Positions 29,930 to 39,173 of a stretch of 42,183 bases of DNA are shown here, piece after piece. How positions within the stretch are numbered: the first letter of the stretch is position 1; each line of letters opens with the position of its first letter. Position numbers and translations under genes: made by a program. The stretch comes from a virus: positions 1 to 42,183 of IMG/VR virus record IMGVR_UViG_3300011114_000884; one strand, written 5' to 3'. Below the pieces are notes generated by a model. The model was not told the DNA's origin and did no database searches. It saw only the letters and a program-made list of their open reading frames with translations.

Positions 29930-30501
29930 GTCGTCACAAAGATGGAAGTCACGACGCCGAGCGCCTGTCCGGTCAAGTTTGCACCAAACACGCCTACATC
30001 GCCAGCGATGCCGAGGTTGTCAATCACAGCCGCCACGGCGACAACGCCGTCAAACACGCAGCCGATGAAATGCACGCGACCTCCGGCGGCGATTGTAATC
30101 CAAGGGCCGCTGTCATTGGCACGGCGGGTGAATCGGCAGCCACGGAAAACCACAGTGACCGATGCAATATCGACCAGCGATTGCGTCACATTGTCGCTGC
30201 CGTCCACGCTAGCAAATTGCACGCCGTCAAACATCGCGTTGGCTGCAATTACGCACCGCCGCGTCACCACAGCGCCAGCCGCGCCGTCAATGCGGGTATC
30301 GGGCGCAGTCAGCCGAAAGCCGCCGTGCTGGCCCGCCTGTAGATGCAACGCGTTGTCGGCTTTCTGCTTTTCAACGATTGCATCGGCTGGCGTAACCGTG
30401 GTTTGTGCCGAGTTCTGCGTGAAGCGCACAAGTTCGTCACGCGACTTCTGGTTGAAGTTGGCGGCAACACCTTGGCTTTGCTTTGGAATTTCCCGACGCA
30501 C
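29926..30501 (-). CDS. Virion protein with right-handed repeat-like beta pattern
   Basis: A 191-aa protein starting at GTG 30501, directly coupled to the tail hub stop and preceded by GGGGG. The N-terminus is helical (VAANFNQKSRDELVRFTQNS). The remainder has short repeated strand-turn units with VVTRRCVIAANAMFDGVQFA and VVFRGCRFTRRAN, reminiscent of a parallel beta-helix. It could be a tail spike stub or a fibre adaptor. No family recognised. Confidence 0.6.
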   Translation of the reverse strand: MRREIPKQSQGVAANFNQKSRDELVRFTQNSAQTTVTPADAIVEKQKADNALHLQAGQHGGFRLTAPDTRIDGAAGAVVTRRCVIAANAMFDGVQFASVDGSDNVTQSLVDIASVTVVFRGCRFTRRANDSGPWITIAAGGRVHFIGCVFDGVVAVAAVIDNLGIAGDVGVFGANLTGQALGVVTSIFVTT

Positions 30502-33332
30502 TATCGCCCCCTGCGTCGTCGTCCACCGATATTTTCAACCACCGCTTTAGCCGATTGCAACACCAGTTTTTCAGCTTTGTCGCGGATGTGGCCAAATAGC
30601 GTATAGGAAACAAGCTCGCCCTTCACGCTGTCGCTGATTGCTTGGGTGTCCATTTGCTCATCGTCCACCAAGAAATTGCCTTGCGCCGTGTTGGCGATGG
30701 CGCTGAATTTGGGCGGGTTGGCGCTTGGGTTGTTGAAGATGCGCCCGCTGATTGCCGCAGCGCCCGCCAAGTCCTTGAACCGCGCGCGCAATCCTGGCGT
30801 TTTGGCAGCTTGCGAAACATCGCCCGTGTAATCCAGAATTTGTGAAGTCCAGTCCTTCCAATCTGACCCGATGGCTGCGTTGAGCAAGCCCCACGGCCAA
30901 GCAGCGAAGATGCCGGAACCGCCCTTGCCGTGCGACACAACACGCAAATACATGCCACGCGCCTTAACTTGGTCGCCGTCTTTGGGTGGATTAAATTGGT
31001 TGTGTGGCACCATCTGCGCGTTGATTTGCGCCGACTTGTGGCACCAATCCACCGGCTGCGCAATGTCGTCTGCGCCGTGCCGGTTCAGAACCGACGGCTC
31101 ATGCCAAACCCAAACGGCTGCGGGAACCAGTGGACTGCCGCCGACTTTGATTGTGGCGACAAGCGTTGCGGGATTAATACCCAACGACATTGCTGTGTCT
31201 TTGGCCACAACAGCGGACGGCTTGCGCCGAAATGGCAAAAACATAAGCGGGTTGAGACAGCGTGGCGATAGATTCATCGTCGGCTGAAACGCCCACGGCA
31301 CGCCAAATGTGCCGTCGAAGTTGCAAACGATCTGATTGCCGCCAATTGTGGGCAATCCTGTGCCGGAATCGTAAACCTGCACTTCAGCAAACCCAACCGT
31401 CGGCGCACCCCAACCCCAACCGTCGGACGATGAAATCCGCTCCGGCGGCAGCGTGAAGTCAACCTGCGTAGTGACGCCCGAAAGCACTGGCTGCCATTGC
31501 GTGTTGTCAAACTCAAAGATTAGCTGAATTAAATCGGGCGAATAGCCGTCGGCTGGCCGCAGCAACACCGGAAACAGATACGTCGGTACCGCACTTGTGA
31601 TGGTGAAATCCGCCGTTAGGGGCAAATACGCATAACCGTCGGGTAACAACTGTGGGTGGTCAATCACAAAAGTGGTTGTCACCGTTGGATCGCCAACTTG
31701 CTCATACCATCCAGCGAACTGGCGATTGTCCTCCGCCACATCAACGCTGCGGTCTAACGCGCCGCCGTGAGCCAACTCCACGATAAACAGGCTGCGTGTC
31801 TTGTCGTTGTGCGGCAACGGTGCGCCGCCGCGCTGTGTCTTGTCGTTTGGTGTGTACGATTCAACGCCGCCCACAGCAAACAACCGGCCAAGCGCTGTTG
31901 CAAAGTGCAAGTTGCGCAAGTTCTGCTGCACACCGACTTGGCTATTGGTGGATTGGCAAACGCTTTCCAAATTCCACACAGACCACTGCGCATCTTGCCG
32001 TGTAAGTGCAATTCCCTGCGAAGGAATCGACACCACAAGCATCCGGTTTGGCGTATCGTAAGCGACATTGACGCCGCTTTTGTCGTTGAAGTCGTAGAAG
32101 CTTTTTGGCTGCACAGCCGACAGTGTGGACTTGCCGCTGTTTTGGTAGTAAGCGGTGAGCGGATTGCTCATGCCTTCGAGGAAAAACGCGCGGAAGTCTT
32201 TGCTCAATTCCTCAATCTGGAACTGGCCTTGCGATGCCCAAATGCCGTAAGCGTCGGCCCACACAAGCTCATCGTGCGCCTTGATTTTGCATTGCGGCCC
32301 CAAGCATCCGATACTGTCGCTGATTTTTTGCAGGTTGCCGTCGGCCAACAATGCGCCGGTTCCGGGCTGAAACAAGAAGGTTTCGTTGGCGTCGGTGAAT
32401 ATCAACAGATTTGCGCTGACTTCGCCGATTGCGACGATTTTGCCTTGGCATGGCACCGGCAAAATATTGATGCCGATGATGCTGCCCGGACGCCCCGCGT
32501 CAGTGAAAAACACCTCCTGTTTGCCAGCAATCGCCAAGCGCCCGCTGATTTGCGCAGCGTCCACCGGCGACGGAAAACCCGCTGTGTCCAAGTAGGCATA
32601 GGCGTCGCGAAATAGCCCTACAGTGACCGGCACGCGAAAGACGCGGCTTGATTCGCCACGCACAGAAGCGAAGTCTGTGGAGCGGATTGCGTCAACCGTC
32701 TGCGGGATTGCACCGATGAAGTCGGCGGGCTGGTACGCCCAAAGACCTAAACTTGGGCTACCGAAAAATACAGCGTCTTGGTACTCGCAGAAAAACGCGC
32801 CGTGGCTCGCCGACACGTCGGGCGGTGCGTTCACATCGGCTGGCCCTTGGGCGATTGGCCAGTTGGCAAAATCGCTGTCTGCGTTGGTTTCAAAGCAGGC
32901 GCGCCAGTTAATGAGCGGATTTGATTCCAAATCAAGCTCGCCCGTGTGGCGGTGCAGCACTTCTTCAAACCGGCGACCCGTGGTTGCGTCCCAGATGTTC
33001 AGGGCATAGACCGTTTGCCAAACGCCGCGTGGCGCACAGCTTCCTGAAAAAGAAGTGCAGCTAAGCAGTGTTAGCACCTGCACATGGCCAAAGTCGGTTT
33101 CGATGGCAAAGCAGCCTAAAACCTCCTGATAGCCATAGGTTGATGTGTCGGCGAACATGCCTGATGGTGGATAGGCTTGGGTTGTGTCGAATTGGCCTTG
33201 TTGGCCAAGTCCGGGGCGCACCTCATCGGCTTGCTTGCGCCGCCAAAAGTTCTGCAAATAGCGACCTTTGAGCGGCGAGTCCGCCGACAGTCCGCCGGTA
33301 AGCAGTTCAATTTCTGGATGCGACGCGGCCAT
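30501..33332 (-). CDS. Tail hub-type structural protein (beta-propeller-like)
   Basis: A 943-aa protein. Segments such as VSANLLIFTDANETFLFQPG, SDSIGCLGPQCKIKAHDELV and WADAYGIWASQGQFQIEELS resemble the strand order of P22 gp10-like tail hub proteins ('initial stabilisation' beta-propellers). The C-terminal 300 residues hold further beta domains. It is coded directly after portal and head-tail adaptor, the usual place of the hub. There is no catalytic motif. The family assignment rests on pattern memory, the structural role on position as well. Confidence 0.65.
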   Translation of the reverse strand: MAASHPEIELLTGGLSADSPLKGRYLQNFWRRKQADEVRPGLGQQGQFDTTQAYPPSGMFADTSTYGYQEVLGCFAIETDFGHVQVLTLLSCTSFSGSCAPRGVWQTVYALNIWDATTGRRFEEVLHRHTGELDLESNPLINWRACFETNADSDFANWPIAQGPADVNAPPDVSASHGAFFCEYQDAVFFGSPSLGLWAYQPADFIGAIPQTVDAIRSTDFASVRGESSRVFRVPVTVGLFRDAYAYLDTAGFPSPVDAAQISGRLAIAGKQEVFFTDAGRPGSIIGINILPVPCQGKIVAIGEVSANLLIFTDANETFLFQPGTGALLADGNLQKISDSIGCLGPQCKIKAHDELVWADAYGIWASQGQFQIEELSKDFRAFFLEGMSNPLTAYYQNSGKSTLSAVQPKSFYDFNDKSGVNVAYDTPNRMLVVSIPSQGIALTRQDAQWSVWNLESVCQSTNSQVGVQQNLRNLHFATALGRLFAVGGVESYTPNDKTQRGGAPLPHNDKTRSLFIVELAHGGALDRSVDVAEDNRQFAGWYEQVGDPTVTTTFVIDHPQLLPDGYAYLPLTADFTITSAVPTYLFPVLLRPADGYSPDLIQLIFEFDNTQWQPVLSGVTTQVDFTLPPERISSSDGWGWGAPTVGFAEVQVYDSGTGLPTIGGNQIVCNFDGTFGVPWAFQPTMNLSPRCLNPLMFLPFRRKPSAVVAKDTAMSLGINPATLVATIKVGGSPLVPAAVWVWHEPSVLNRHGADDIAQPVDWCHKSAQINAQMVPHNQFNPPKDGDQVKARGMYLRVVSHGKGGSGIFAAWPWGLLNAAIGSDWKDWTSQILDYTGDVSQAAKTPGLRARFKDLAGAAAISGRIFNNPSANPPKFSAIANTAQGNFLVDDEQMDTQAISDSVKGELVSYTLFGHIRDKAEKLVLQSAKAVVENIGGRRRRGR

Positions 33333-33339
33333 TTTGCCT

Positions 33340-34026
33340 TTAAGGTCGGTAGGTCATGGACATGGCAACACTGCCGCTGAAGTCGCGACCAAGGCACATT
33401 TCGCGGTCAAGGTCTGCGGTCATTTTGGCAATCGCATCGTTGATCGGCTCTTGCTTGGCGGAATCCAAAATGAAGTAGCGCTGAGCAGCAAGAAGCGCAA
33501 TCAATTCGTGTGTTTGCTCCAAATCGTCAATGCGTTCGTTGTCGCCCGCGGTCTGTTTGCTCCAGTCCACGGACGACATTGGGCGGTAAACAACTGTAAT
33601 TGTAGCCGCTTGCGTATATGGAAAAAACAACTTTGTGCCAGCAAACAAGTAGGTGTTCCAGTTGCCCTGCGTCAATTCGTGCAGCGATTTCACGCCAGTC
33701 CACGGACAGTAGGCAAACGGCTGCACATTGACTTGTTTGGTCACGATTTCAATCAGTCGATCGAGACGCGGGCCAGTCAATCCAGCAACAGGCTTGCCAA
33801 GTAAGCGCACTGGATTGGTTGTCAACGCAAAGTCGTATTCAGTGACGTTTGACAGTACAATATCAACCACTTCACGGAAAACCGTGTTGTCGTACATTCC
33901 GATCAATTTGATTCGGTCGTTGGCCGCTAGCTTCAAAAGCGTGGTGACGTTGGCCGCGTTCAAAAACGTGTCGTCAGACTCGTCAACGTAAAGGCGAAAC
34001 AGCGCAGCAACTTCATCGACAAACAT
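33340..34026 (-). CDS. Head-tail adaptor/connector protein
   Basis: A 228-aa protein. The N-terminal part (VDEVAALFRLYVDESDDTFL and LLKLAANDRIKLIGMYDNTV) looks like the helical start of phage head-tail connectors; the middle is beta-rich (FPYTQAATITVVYRPMSSVD); the C-terminus is a helix pair (IDDLEQTHELIALLAAQRYF). It lies between portal and hub, three bases after the portal stop, with GGGG upstream of ATG 34026. Role inferred from position and general fold pattern. Confidence 0.65.
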   Translation of the reverse strand: MFVDEVAALFRLYVDESDDTFLNAANVTTLLKLAANDRIKLIGMYDNTVFREVVDIVLSNVTEYDFALTTNPVRLLGKPVAGLTGPRLDRLIEIVTKQVNVQPFAYCPWTGVKSLHELTQGNWNTYLFAGTKLFFPYTQAATITVVYRPMSSVDWSKQTAGDNERIDDLEQTHELIALLAAQRYFILDSAKQEPINDAIAKMTADLDREMCLGRDFSGSVAMSMTYRP

Positions 34027-34029
34027 CGC

Positions 34030-36015
34030 TTACCCCACCGCGCCGTTCATGCCAGCGGTGCCGCGCATGGCTTCATAAGCCCGCCCAGCCTGCGCCACTT
34101 TTGCACCGCGTTGGCGCATGTCGGCGTTGGCCCCAAGCATTTGCTGCTGAGTCTGCGGCGAATTTGGCCCACCCACCGCTTGAATTTGGTCTTGCGGTTT
34201 AGGGTCATTGCGCGGAAACACGTTCTCCGTGGACTTCTGCAAATACGCCTCCACCGGCATCCCAAACGTGTCAATGCTCACAACAACGTCGCGAATATAC
34301 TCCATAATGCCAGTGTGTCGGTCAAGCGATTCGGCGGCGCGAGGGTCGCCGGTTTGCAGCAAAACCGTGTGCGCAGCCATCGCTTTTTCATAGTATTCAG
34401 GCGATTGCATAAACTCCATGAACACTTGACGGATCGCCTCTTTGTCGTCTGTCGGGAAGATTTCGATTTCCAAACCCTTCCGGCAAGCGGCAAGTAGGTC
34501 TTGTCCGTGCGACAGCGCCACCATCTTCTTGTTGGCGTCTTGCGCGCCGATGCGAAAGCTCAATTGCTCGCGCACCTCTTTAGGCTCAGCCAACCCCATT
34601 TGCAGGGCTTCTTTGAGCTTCTCGTCGCGCTCTTGGGCGTCAATGGTAAACAAAGTGCCTTTGGTGATAAACACTTGCGGACAATCAAGCAGGTCTGTGC
34701 CCGCCAATTCCTTGTGAACAACTGTGCCGATGCTGCTGTCAAAGTAGCGAATCATCTGCGATTCTGGGATGTATTCCTTCCAGTACATCATCGCGACAAT
34801 GCAGGTATCGGCCACCGCGTCGTTGATTCCCTTGAGCGTGCTGGACAATTGCCCAAGGTCAGCGCCCTTCAGTTCCTCCATCGCCTTGCCAGACGTGACG
34901 CCAACGGCGCGCTTGCCCATTGTGGTGGAGTGCGCGCCCGACAAGTCCATCATCTCGGATTGCTTGCGGTTGGTGATTTCAAACAAATGCTGCGGCACTT
35001 GCGGTGGCGGCACACGCGTTGGCGCACCGCCCGCAACATTGTAATAAATCACATTGTTTGGCTCATTGTTGAACATGCTTTTGGGCGTGCCTGACGCGTA
35101 AGACGCCATCCACACCGGCGCGCTGTGCGCATCAGCAATGTCTAACTGCATGTTTGAATAACGATTGTACTGGCGCTGCAAGTCAAGCAGCGGCCCAAGC
35201 ATCGAAACGCCCCAAAGCTGGTCAGGCACGCGCAAGAAGCGATAAGGCACAAGCGGCATACAGTTGCCCGGCGTTGTGCCAGTCCACAGCCATTTGTCGG
35301 CGCACAGCACGCCGTGCTTGCCGTCGTTGAAGTAAATATCCCACACGTCAAGCCGATCGTCCGGCACCATCTGCCGATTGTCGATTTGCTGCGTTGCGGG
35401 CAAAGTCTTTAAGTAATCCGCAAACTTCGGGTAAGAATCCATGAGCGCATCGCGGGTGTAGACGTGGCGAATCGCCCGCCATTCCGATTCTTCGTAAGTG
35501 CGGCAGTTCTCCTCAAACAGCAAATCGTAGGCCGAAACCCCTTCTGTCACCACGCGTTTCTTCGCTGGGTCAAAATAGGTGTGCAGCGCCGCTGTGCCAG
35601 AGCAGCACAAATACTCCATATTGCGCGCAAGTACGCGATCTATCTTGTTGTCTTGCCACCAATGCGACGCCGCCTGCGTGCAAGCAAGCGCCTTGGTAAT
35701 ATCGGCCCACGACGGCGCAGCACCGGCAAAGGCAAACTGCGGCTGATTGACCTCGGCCAATCCACACACAGTCCGATAGGGCTGCAAGATTTGGTTGATA
35801 ACGGTTTGGTTGCGTCCGGGCTGCATTTGCAGCGACGACACAAATTGAATCTTTGTGCCATCATAGACGATATTTTGATCGCCCTTAAGCATCCGCGCCG
35901 TCCAATCCCACAGCATAACCTGCTGTTGGCGCTTGGTGCGCGATGCGTCGATCTTCCCCTTCATCTTGGTGGGAAAGCCGTTCTTGTCAAAGCGGTCTGA
36001 ATCGACGTAAGCCAA
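34030..36015 (-). CDS. Portal protein
   Basis: A 661-aa protein beginning with TTG 36015 behind a GGGG site. It has the hallmarks of large podovirus portals: an N-terminal helical region (RQQQVMLWDWTARMLKGDQN), a long stretch NQTVINQILQPYRTVCGLAE, the clip/stem-type VPYRFLRVPDQLWGVSMLGP and LLDLQRQYNRYSNMQLDIAD (packaging-portal 'QR-YN' helix), and a crown-like C-terminus rich in Gln/Ala (QTQQQMLGANADMRQRGAKV). It forms the dodecameric DNA entry ring with which terminase docks. Length fits the P22-like class rather than the ~500-aa class. Confidence 0.88.
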   Translation of the reverse strand: MAYVDSDRFDKNGFPTKMKGKIDASRTKRQQQVMLWDWTARMLKGDQNIVYDGTKIQFVSSLQMQPGRNQTVINQILQPYRTVCGLAEVNQPQFAFAGAAPSWADITKALACTQAASHWWQDNKIDRVLARNMEYLCCSGTAALHTYFDPAKKRVVTEGVSAYDLLFEENCRTYEESEWRAIRHVYTRDALMDSYPKFADYLKTLPATQQIDNRQMVPDDRLDVWDIYFNDGKHGVLCADKWLWTGTTPGNCMPLVPYRFLRVPDQLWGVSMLGPLLDLQRQYNRYSNMQLDIADAHSAPVWMASYASGTPKSMFNNEPNNVIYYNVAGGAPTRVPPPQVPQHLFEITNRKQSEMMDLSGAHSTTMGKRAVGVTSGKAMEELKGADLGQLSSTLKGINDAVADTCIVAMMYWKEYIPESQMIRYFDSSIGTVVHKELAGTDLLDCPQVFITKGTLFTIDAQERDEKLKEALQMGLAEPKEVREQLSFRIGAQDANKKMVALSHGQDLLAACRKGLEIEIFPTDDKEAIRQVFMEFMQSPEYYEKAMAAHTVLLQTGDPRAAESLDRHTGIMEYIRDVVVSIDTFGMPVEAYLQKSTENVFPRNDPKPQDQIQAVGGPNSPQTQQQMLGANADMRQRGAKVAQAGRAYEAMRGTAGMNGAVG

Positions 36016-36023
36016 GATAACCC

Positions 36024-36482
36024 CTAGGCAATGTTTTCAGCCGAATCGGCCAGTGATTGCAAACCTTCCTGTTGCTGCAAACCCTGCTGCGCGCCAGCCA
36101 TCTCATCGCCGACGCCGCCCTGCGACCAACCCTGCATGTTCTTTTTGTTTGCGCCAAGCCAGTCTTTACCGGCTTGCATCGACTCAACGAACCGATCGTT
36201 GGCTTCAGGGTTGCCGTCGCCAATCGCGGCCACCGTCTTGCCGCCGTGCTGGCCCCATTGCCAACCCTGCATTGCGCCCGCTGGCCCTCCAACGTATGCG
36301 CCGATAATTGCGCCCAACGCACCGCCTGCCGTGCCAAGCACAGAATCGTCTTGTGCGTAACGAGCCTTGGCTGCTTGACCAGTTTGCTGCGCAAGGCGCT
36401 GTCGCGCCGCTTGGCTGTAATCTGGCGCGTGCCCAAGGCTATTGCCTTGCTCGCCGTCCAAACCCAATCCAAAGCCAGCCAT
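36024..36482 (-). CDS. Glycine-zipper protein of the head operon
   Basis: A 152-aa protein. Residues about 47-72 form a glycine-zipper-like hydrophobic segment (GTAGGALGAIIGAYVGGPAG), flanked by Gln/Ala-rich helices. Such proteins beside portal genes are often minor virion or ejection proteins able to insert in membranes. AGGGG precedes ATG 36482. It ends 8 bases before the portal start. Confidence 0.65.
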   Translation of the reverse strand: MAGFGLGLDGEQGNSLGHAPDYSQAARQRLAQQTGQAAKARYAQDDSVLGTAGGALGAIIGAYVGGPAGAMQGWQWGQHGGKTVAAIGDGNPEANDRFVESMQAGKDWLGANKKNMQGWSQGGVGDEMAGAQQGLQQQEGLQSLADSAENIA

Positions 36483-36490
36483 GCAAACCC

Positions 36491-36742
36491 CTAATCATCG
36501 TTGCGTAAAATGCCAGAAGGTAAATCGTCAGGCCCGTGGTCGTTGAAATCCTCTATCGGCACCTGCGGAATCCTACCTATGTCCGCACTGGTCTGAATCG
36601 GAATGTGCGTTTGCGGTGTTGCACCGTGCGGCAAATCCAACTCAGCTTCAATTTGCATCGCCGTGTGTTGCAAGGCGTCTGACAGATTGCGCGCCAACAG
36701 TGCCGTCCAGCGAACCAGACGAACTATTGAGGCACTTCGCAT
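36491..36742 (-). CDS. Small hypothetical head-operon protein
   Basis: An 83-aa protein. ATG 36742 has an ideal AAGGAGG four bases upstream; it overlaps the previous gene by 19 bases. The N-terminal half is helical (SIVRLVRWTALLARNLSDAL), the C-terminal half is acidic and Pro-rich (VPIEDFNDHGPDDLPSGIL). No family recognised. Confidence 0.6.
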   Translation of the reverse strand: MRSASIVRLVRWTALLARNLSDALQHTAMQIEAELDLPHGATPQTHIPIQTSADIGRIPQVPIEDFNDHGPDDLPSGILRNDD

Positions 36743-37131
36743 CCTGCCTCCTTCAATTGCGTAATCAGTTCAGCATTTGTGCCAGTCGGCTTAATCCCAA
36801 AAGCAAGGCAAAGCCTCACAATCTCATTGCGTTTTCCCGTATTGACCACACCGCTTGAAACTTTGGGCACAACAACTACGGGCGGTTGACGTGGCGGGGG
36901 CGGCGGGATAACCATTTCCGGTGCCGCAACTTTGACGCGCGCCACCACAAGCTCAGACGGCTTGTCCGTATCCAGTTCAGGATACTCAGCTTTGCCGTTC
37001 TTGACCGTGACTGCGACAAAGCGCAGGTCGGCGGCGGGGATGCACATCCGAAGTTGCGCAATCTCATAGTCCGCATCGGTTGCAAAAACCTGTTCGCGGG
37101 TGTAACGCCCATCAGGCACGGCAAACTTCAT
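36724..37131 (-). CDS. Head-operon protein with SAP-like C-terminal motif
   Basis: A 135-aa protein. The ATG at 37131 follows GAGGG; the frame is open to 37191 but that part lies in a strong hairpin and lacks a site. The N-terminal ~70 residues look globular (YEIAQLRMCIPAADLRFVAV). A proline-rich linker (PPPPPRQPPVVVVPK) follows. The last 35 residues (NEIVRLCLAFGIKPTGTNAE, then LITQLKEAGC) resemble a SAP/LEM-like two-helix DNA-binding motif. It may be a minor virion protein that contacts DNA; that is inference. Confidence 0.6.
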   Translation of the reverse strand: MKFAVPDGRYTREQVFATDADYEIAQLRMCIPAADLRFVAVTVKNGKAEYPELDTDKPSELVVARVKVAAPEMVIPPPPPRQPPVVVVPKVSSGVVNTGKRNEIVRLCLAFGIKPTGTNAELITQLKEAGCEVPQ

Positions 37132-37149
37132 AAACCCTCGTTGGCTGCG

Positions 37150-37193
37150 GTGTGCAACCGCCCTGCGGGTTTTGTTGCAGGGCGGTTGCACAC
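37150..37193 (-). other. 17-bp perfect hairpin upstream of the SAP-like gene
   Basis: The arms at 37150-37166 (GTGTGCAACCGCCCTGC) and 37177-37193 are perfect complements, with a 10-base loop. In the - strand transcript the hairpin stands about 18 bases before ATG 37131 and just 5' of its GAGGG site. No U tract follows, so a simple terminator is unlikely. An RNase processing site, a partial attenuator or a translation-control hairpin would fit. Confidence 0.65.
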
Positions 37194-37209
37194 ACTTGCG
37201 CAGTTCAGC

Positions 37210-37662
37210 TTACGCCAAACAGACAGCCATCACAACAACATCGCCGCGACAGTCAGTGGCTTTTGTCCACGTCGCGTTGAGCGTGTCGCCGTTGTCGCCG
37301 TCGAGCAGGCACGCCGCATCATCAATGCCGGTGTTGACGATCTTGAGCTTGTCATTGATATGCAAGTCAATCGCTGCATCGAGCATTGTGGTTGCGCCGT
37401 TCAAAATGTCCAGCGTGTCGCCAGCGCCGCCATTGCCCGCAGTCTTGTAGCCCTGCACGCCGATAACGGAGAACTTCTTGCCAGCCGGAATTTTCTTGGC
37501 CTGCGTGTTGGTCGCGTTGGTCACATTGCGGAAAAAGAAACCCAGCACAACGCCGGGCGCAACATCGGTCAACGACATGGACTTGACTTGCGTGCCGTCC
37601 AGTTCGTTTGCTTGCATGGTGCCGTCGGTCACGACGGTATGCACTACGTGTTTTTGAGCCAT
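37210..37662 (-). CDS. Probable head decoration or minor capsid protein
   Basis: A 150-aa, mainly beta protein (ELDGTQVKSMSLTDVAPGVV; KKFSVIGVQGYKTAGNGGAG; AIDLHINDKLKIVNTGIDDA). It directly follows the capsid gene with a 90-base gap and is of decoration-protein size. It ends in two cysteines. ATG 37662 has GGAG eight bases upstream. The capsid-surface role is inferred from position and composition. Confidence 0.6.
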   Translation of the reverse strand: MAQKHVVHTVVTDGTMQANELDGTQVKSMSLTDVAPGVVLGFFFRNVTNATNTQAKKIPAGKKFSVIGVQGYKTAGNGGAGDTLDILNGATTMLDAAIDLHINDKLKIVNTGIDDAACLLDGDNGDTLNATWTKATDCRGDVVVMAVCLA

Positions 37663-37682
37663 GAGATTTACTCCAAAGATGC

Positions 37683-37753
37683 AGCGGTTTGGCTGCTAAC
37701 GTGGTTGAAAAGAAGCCCCGTGGAATTGGGCGGAGCCACCCCAACAAACCGCT
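37683..37753 (-). other. Inverted repeat after the capsid gene
   Basis: AGCGGTTTG (37683-37691) and its complement at 37745-37753 flank the 90-base gap between capsid stop and decoration start; the latter arm overlaps the capsid stop codon. A competing 5-bp hairpin GCAGC/GCTGC exists at 37681-37696. No clear T run. A partial terminator or processing site that sets the capsid-to-downstream ratio is possible. Confidence 0.4.
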
Positions 37754-39138
37754 TACTCGATGATCAGACCGCACAAGATGCCGTGGGCATTGGGGCGGCG
37801 CGTGAACGTGTTGTAATACCACGTCCAAGCAAATTCCATCGAGTCAAAGCCGGGCACGCGCGAAAGCATGTTGCCGTCCTCGTCAATGAAACTGCCCTTG
37901 GCGTATTCGCACAACTCGAAGTATTTGCTGGTCAAGAACAAGATGCCACCGCGCGGAACGTGGCGAGCGGTCTTGAGCGCCTTGCCCGCAAAGGTCACTT
38001 CGGTCGGCGAACCGTCCGCTTTTTCCGCGCCGCCTTTGGCTTGGTATTGCGTGGTCGCCGTCAAAATGCCAACGTAGGATTGGCGTTGCAGCGGGTGCAT
38101 GAACTGCTGGTCGGGGTCGGCTTTGCTTTTCAGGGCAATCCGGTCTTTCACGGCCTGCATCCGCTTGATCGAAATCACCACGCGGGCCTGCGCTGCAACG
38201 GCGGTGTTGTTGGGCAGAATCGTGCTTTGCAGCACGGTAAAGCCGGTCGCCGTGGTGCGGTCAACCGTGAAGTGGCTGGCGCTGCACAAGTTGCCGAAAA
38301 TGCCCTGCGGTTCCAGCGCAAAATCGACAATGGTGCCGAAGTTGTTGCCGCCGCCGTCGGTCATTTGCGTGGGGCTCAACTCCACGCTGAACGCAATCGC
38401 GCCCAACGTGCCAACCAGCGTCGTGAACGTCACGCCCGCGCCGCCAGACACATTGGCAATCGTGAGCGTGCAGGCTTCGGTGTCGAAGTCCTTGACGAAA
38501 ATCGCGTTGAGCGCGCCGCCGGAAAAGCCAATCTCAGCCAAGGTGTCGCTGCGAAACAGCCGGATGCGAACCCAGGTGTTTGTGTTCGCTTTGACCACGT
38601 TGAGAAACGGCGTCATGTCGCCGAAGTATTCCCAAACCACGTCCGCGCCATCGTTGGCCGCACCGCCCGCGACAAACGCGCCAGCGGTCGCGGTCGAAAT
38701 CTTGCGCTCGTTCAAGAAGCCCTTGGTCGGGCCACCCGAAACGGCTTGACGGTCGCAAAGGTCAACAATGTCGTCTTTGAGCCGCTCGACTTCGCCTTCC
38801 ATCCACGACAAGAAAGCGCCCGCGCCCTTGGACGGCGCAGCCTTCATCAACTGGCGCTCAACTTGGCCACGGCCAGCGACGGCCTTGTTGGTGATGATGA
38901 AATCCACATCGGTCTGTTGACCAGCCGTGGGCAGAGCGCCACCTGCGGCGATGTTGCCAACGCCCGTGTTGCGAGCGACGTGCGCCGGAACGATGAGCTT
39001 TTTGCCCTGCCATTCCAGCGTTGACTTTTTGAACCAAGACAAAATCTCGGTTTCGTTGTTGATTTGGTCTGTGACGCCGTTGGAGTCCTCGTAGGCCTCC
39101 TTCAGAATCGCCGCGTAACCGGAAAGTGTACCTGCCAT
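37753..39138 (-). CDS. Major capsid protein (HK97-fold, N4 gp56-like style)
   Basis: A 461-aa protein. The N-terminus (YAAILKEAYEDSNGVTDQIN, then NETEILSWFKKSTLEWQGKK) and the following GALPTAGQQTDVDFIITNKA and AVAGRGQVERQLMKAAPSKG resemble the arm and E-loop of podovirus-type major capsid proteins. There follows a long spine-like helix (FLSWMEGEVERLKDDIVDLC). A domain insert of beta type (VTFTTLVGTLGAIAFSVELS) may lie in the middle. The position after the scaffold and a strong GGGG site before ATG 39138 support high expression. Confidence 0.85.
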   Translation of the reverse strand: MAGTLSGYAAILKEAYEDSNGVTDQINNETEILSWFKKSTLEWQGKKLIVPAHVARNTGVGNIAAGGALPTAGQQTDVDFIITNKAVAGRGQVERQLMKAAPSKGAGAFLSWMEGEVERLKDDIVDLCDRQAVSGGPTKGFLNERKISTATAGAFVAGGAANDGADVVWEYFGDMTPFLNVVKANTNTWVRIRLFRSDTLAEIGFSGGALNAIFVKDFDTEACTLTIANVSGGAGVTFTTLVGTLGAIAFSVELSPTQMTDGGGNNFGTIVDFALEPQGIFGNLCSASHFTVDRTTATGFTVLQSTILPNNTAVAAQARVVISIKRMQAVKDRIALKSKADPDQQFMHPLQRQSYVGILTATTQYQAKGGAEKADGSPTEVTFAGKALKTARHVPRGGILFLTSKYFELCEYAKGSFIDEDGNMLSRVPGFDSMEFAWTWYYNTFTRRPNAHGILCGLIIE

Positions 39139-39173
39139 GTGAGTCCCCTAGACCCACGGCACACACCGTCGGG

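Noticed and set aside
36886-39024. 712-aa open frame on the + strand opposite the capsid and neighbour genes
   Set aside because: It lies fully antisense to well-supported capsid, decoration and SAP-like genes, has no ribosome site or recognisable domain, and its Arg/His/Val-rich composition is typical of the mirror of GC-biased codons.
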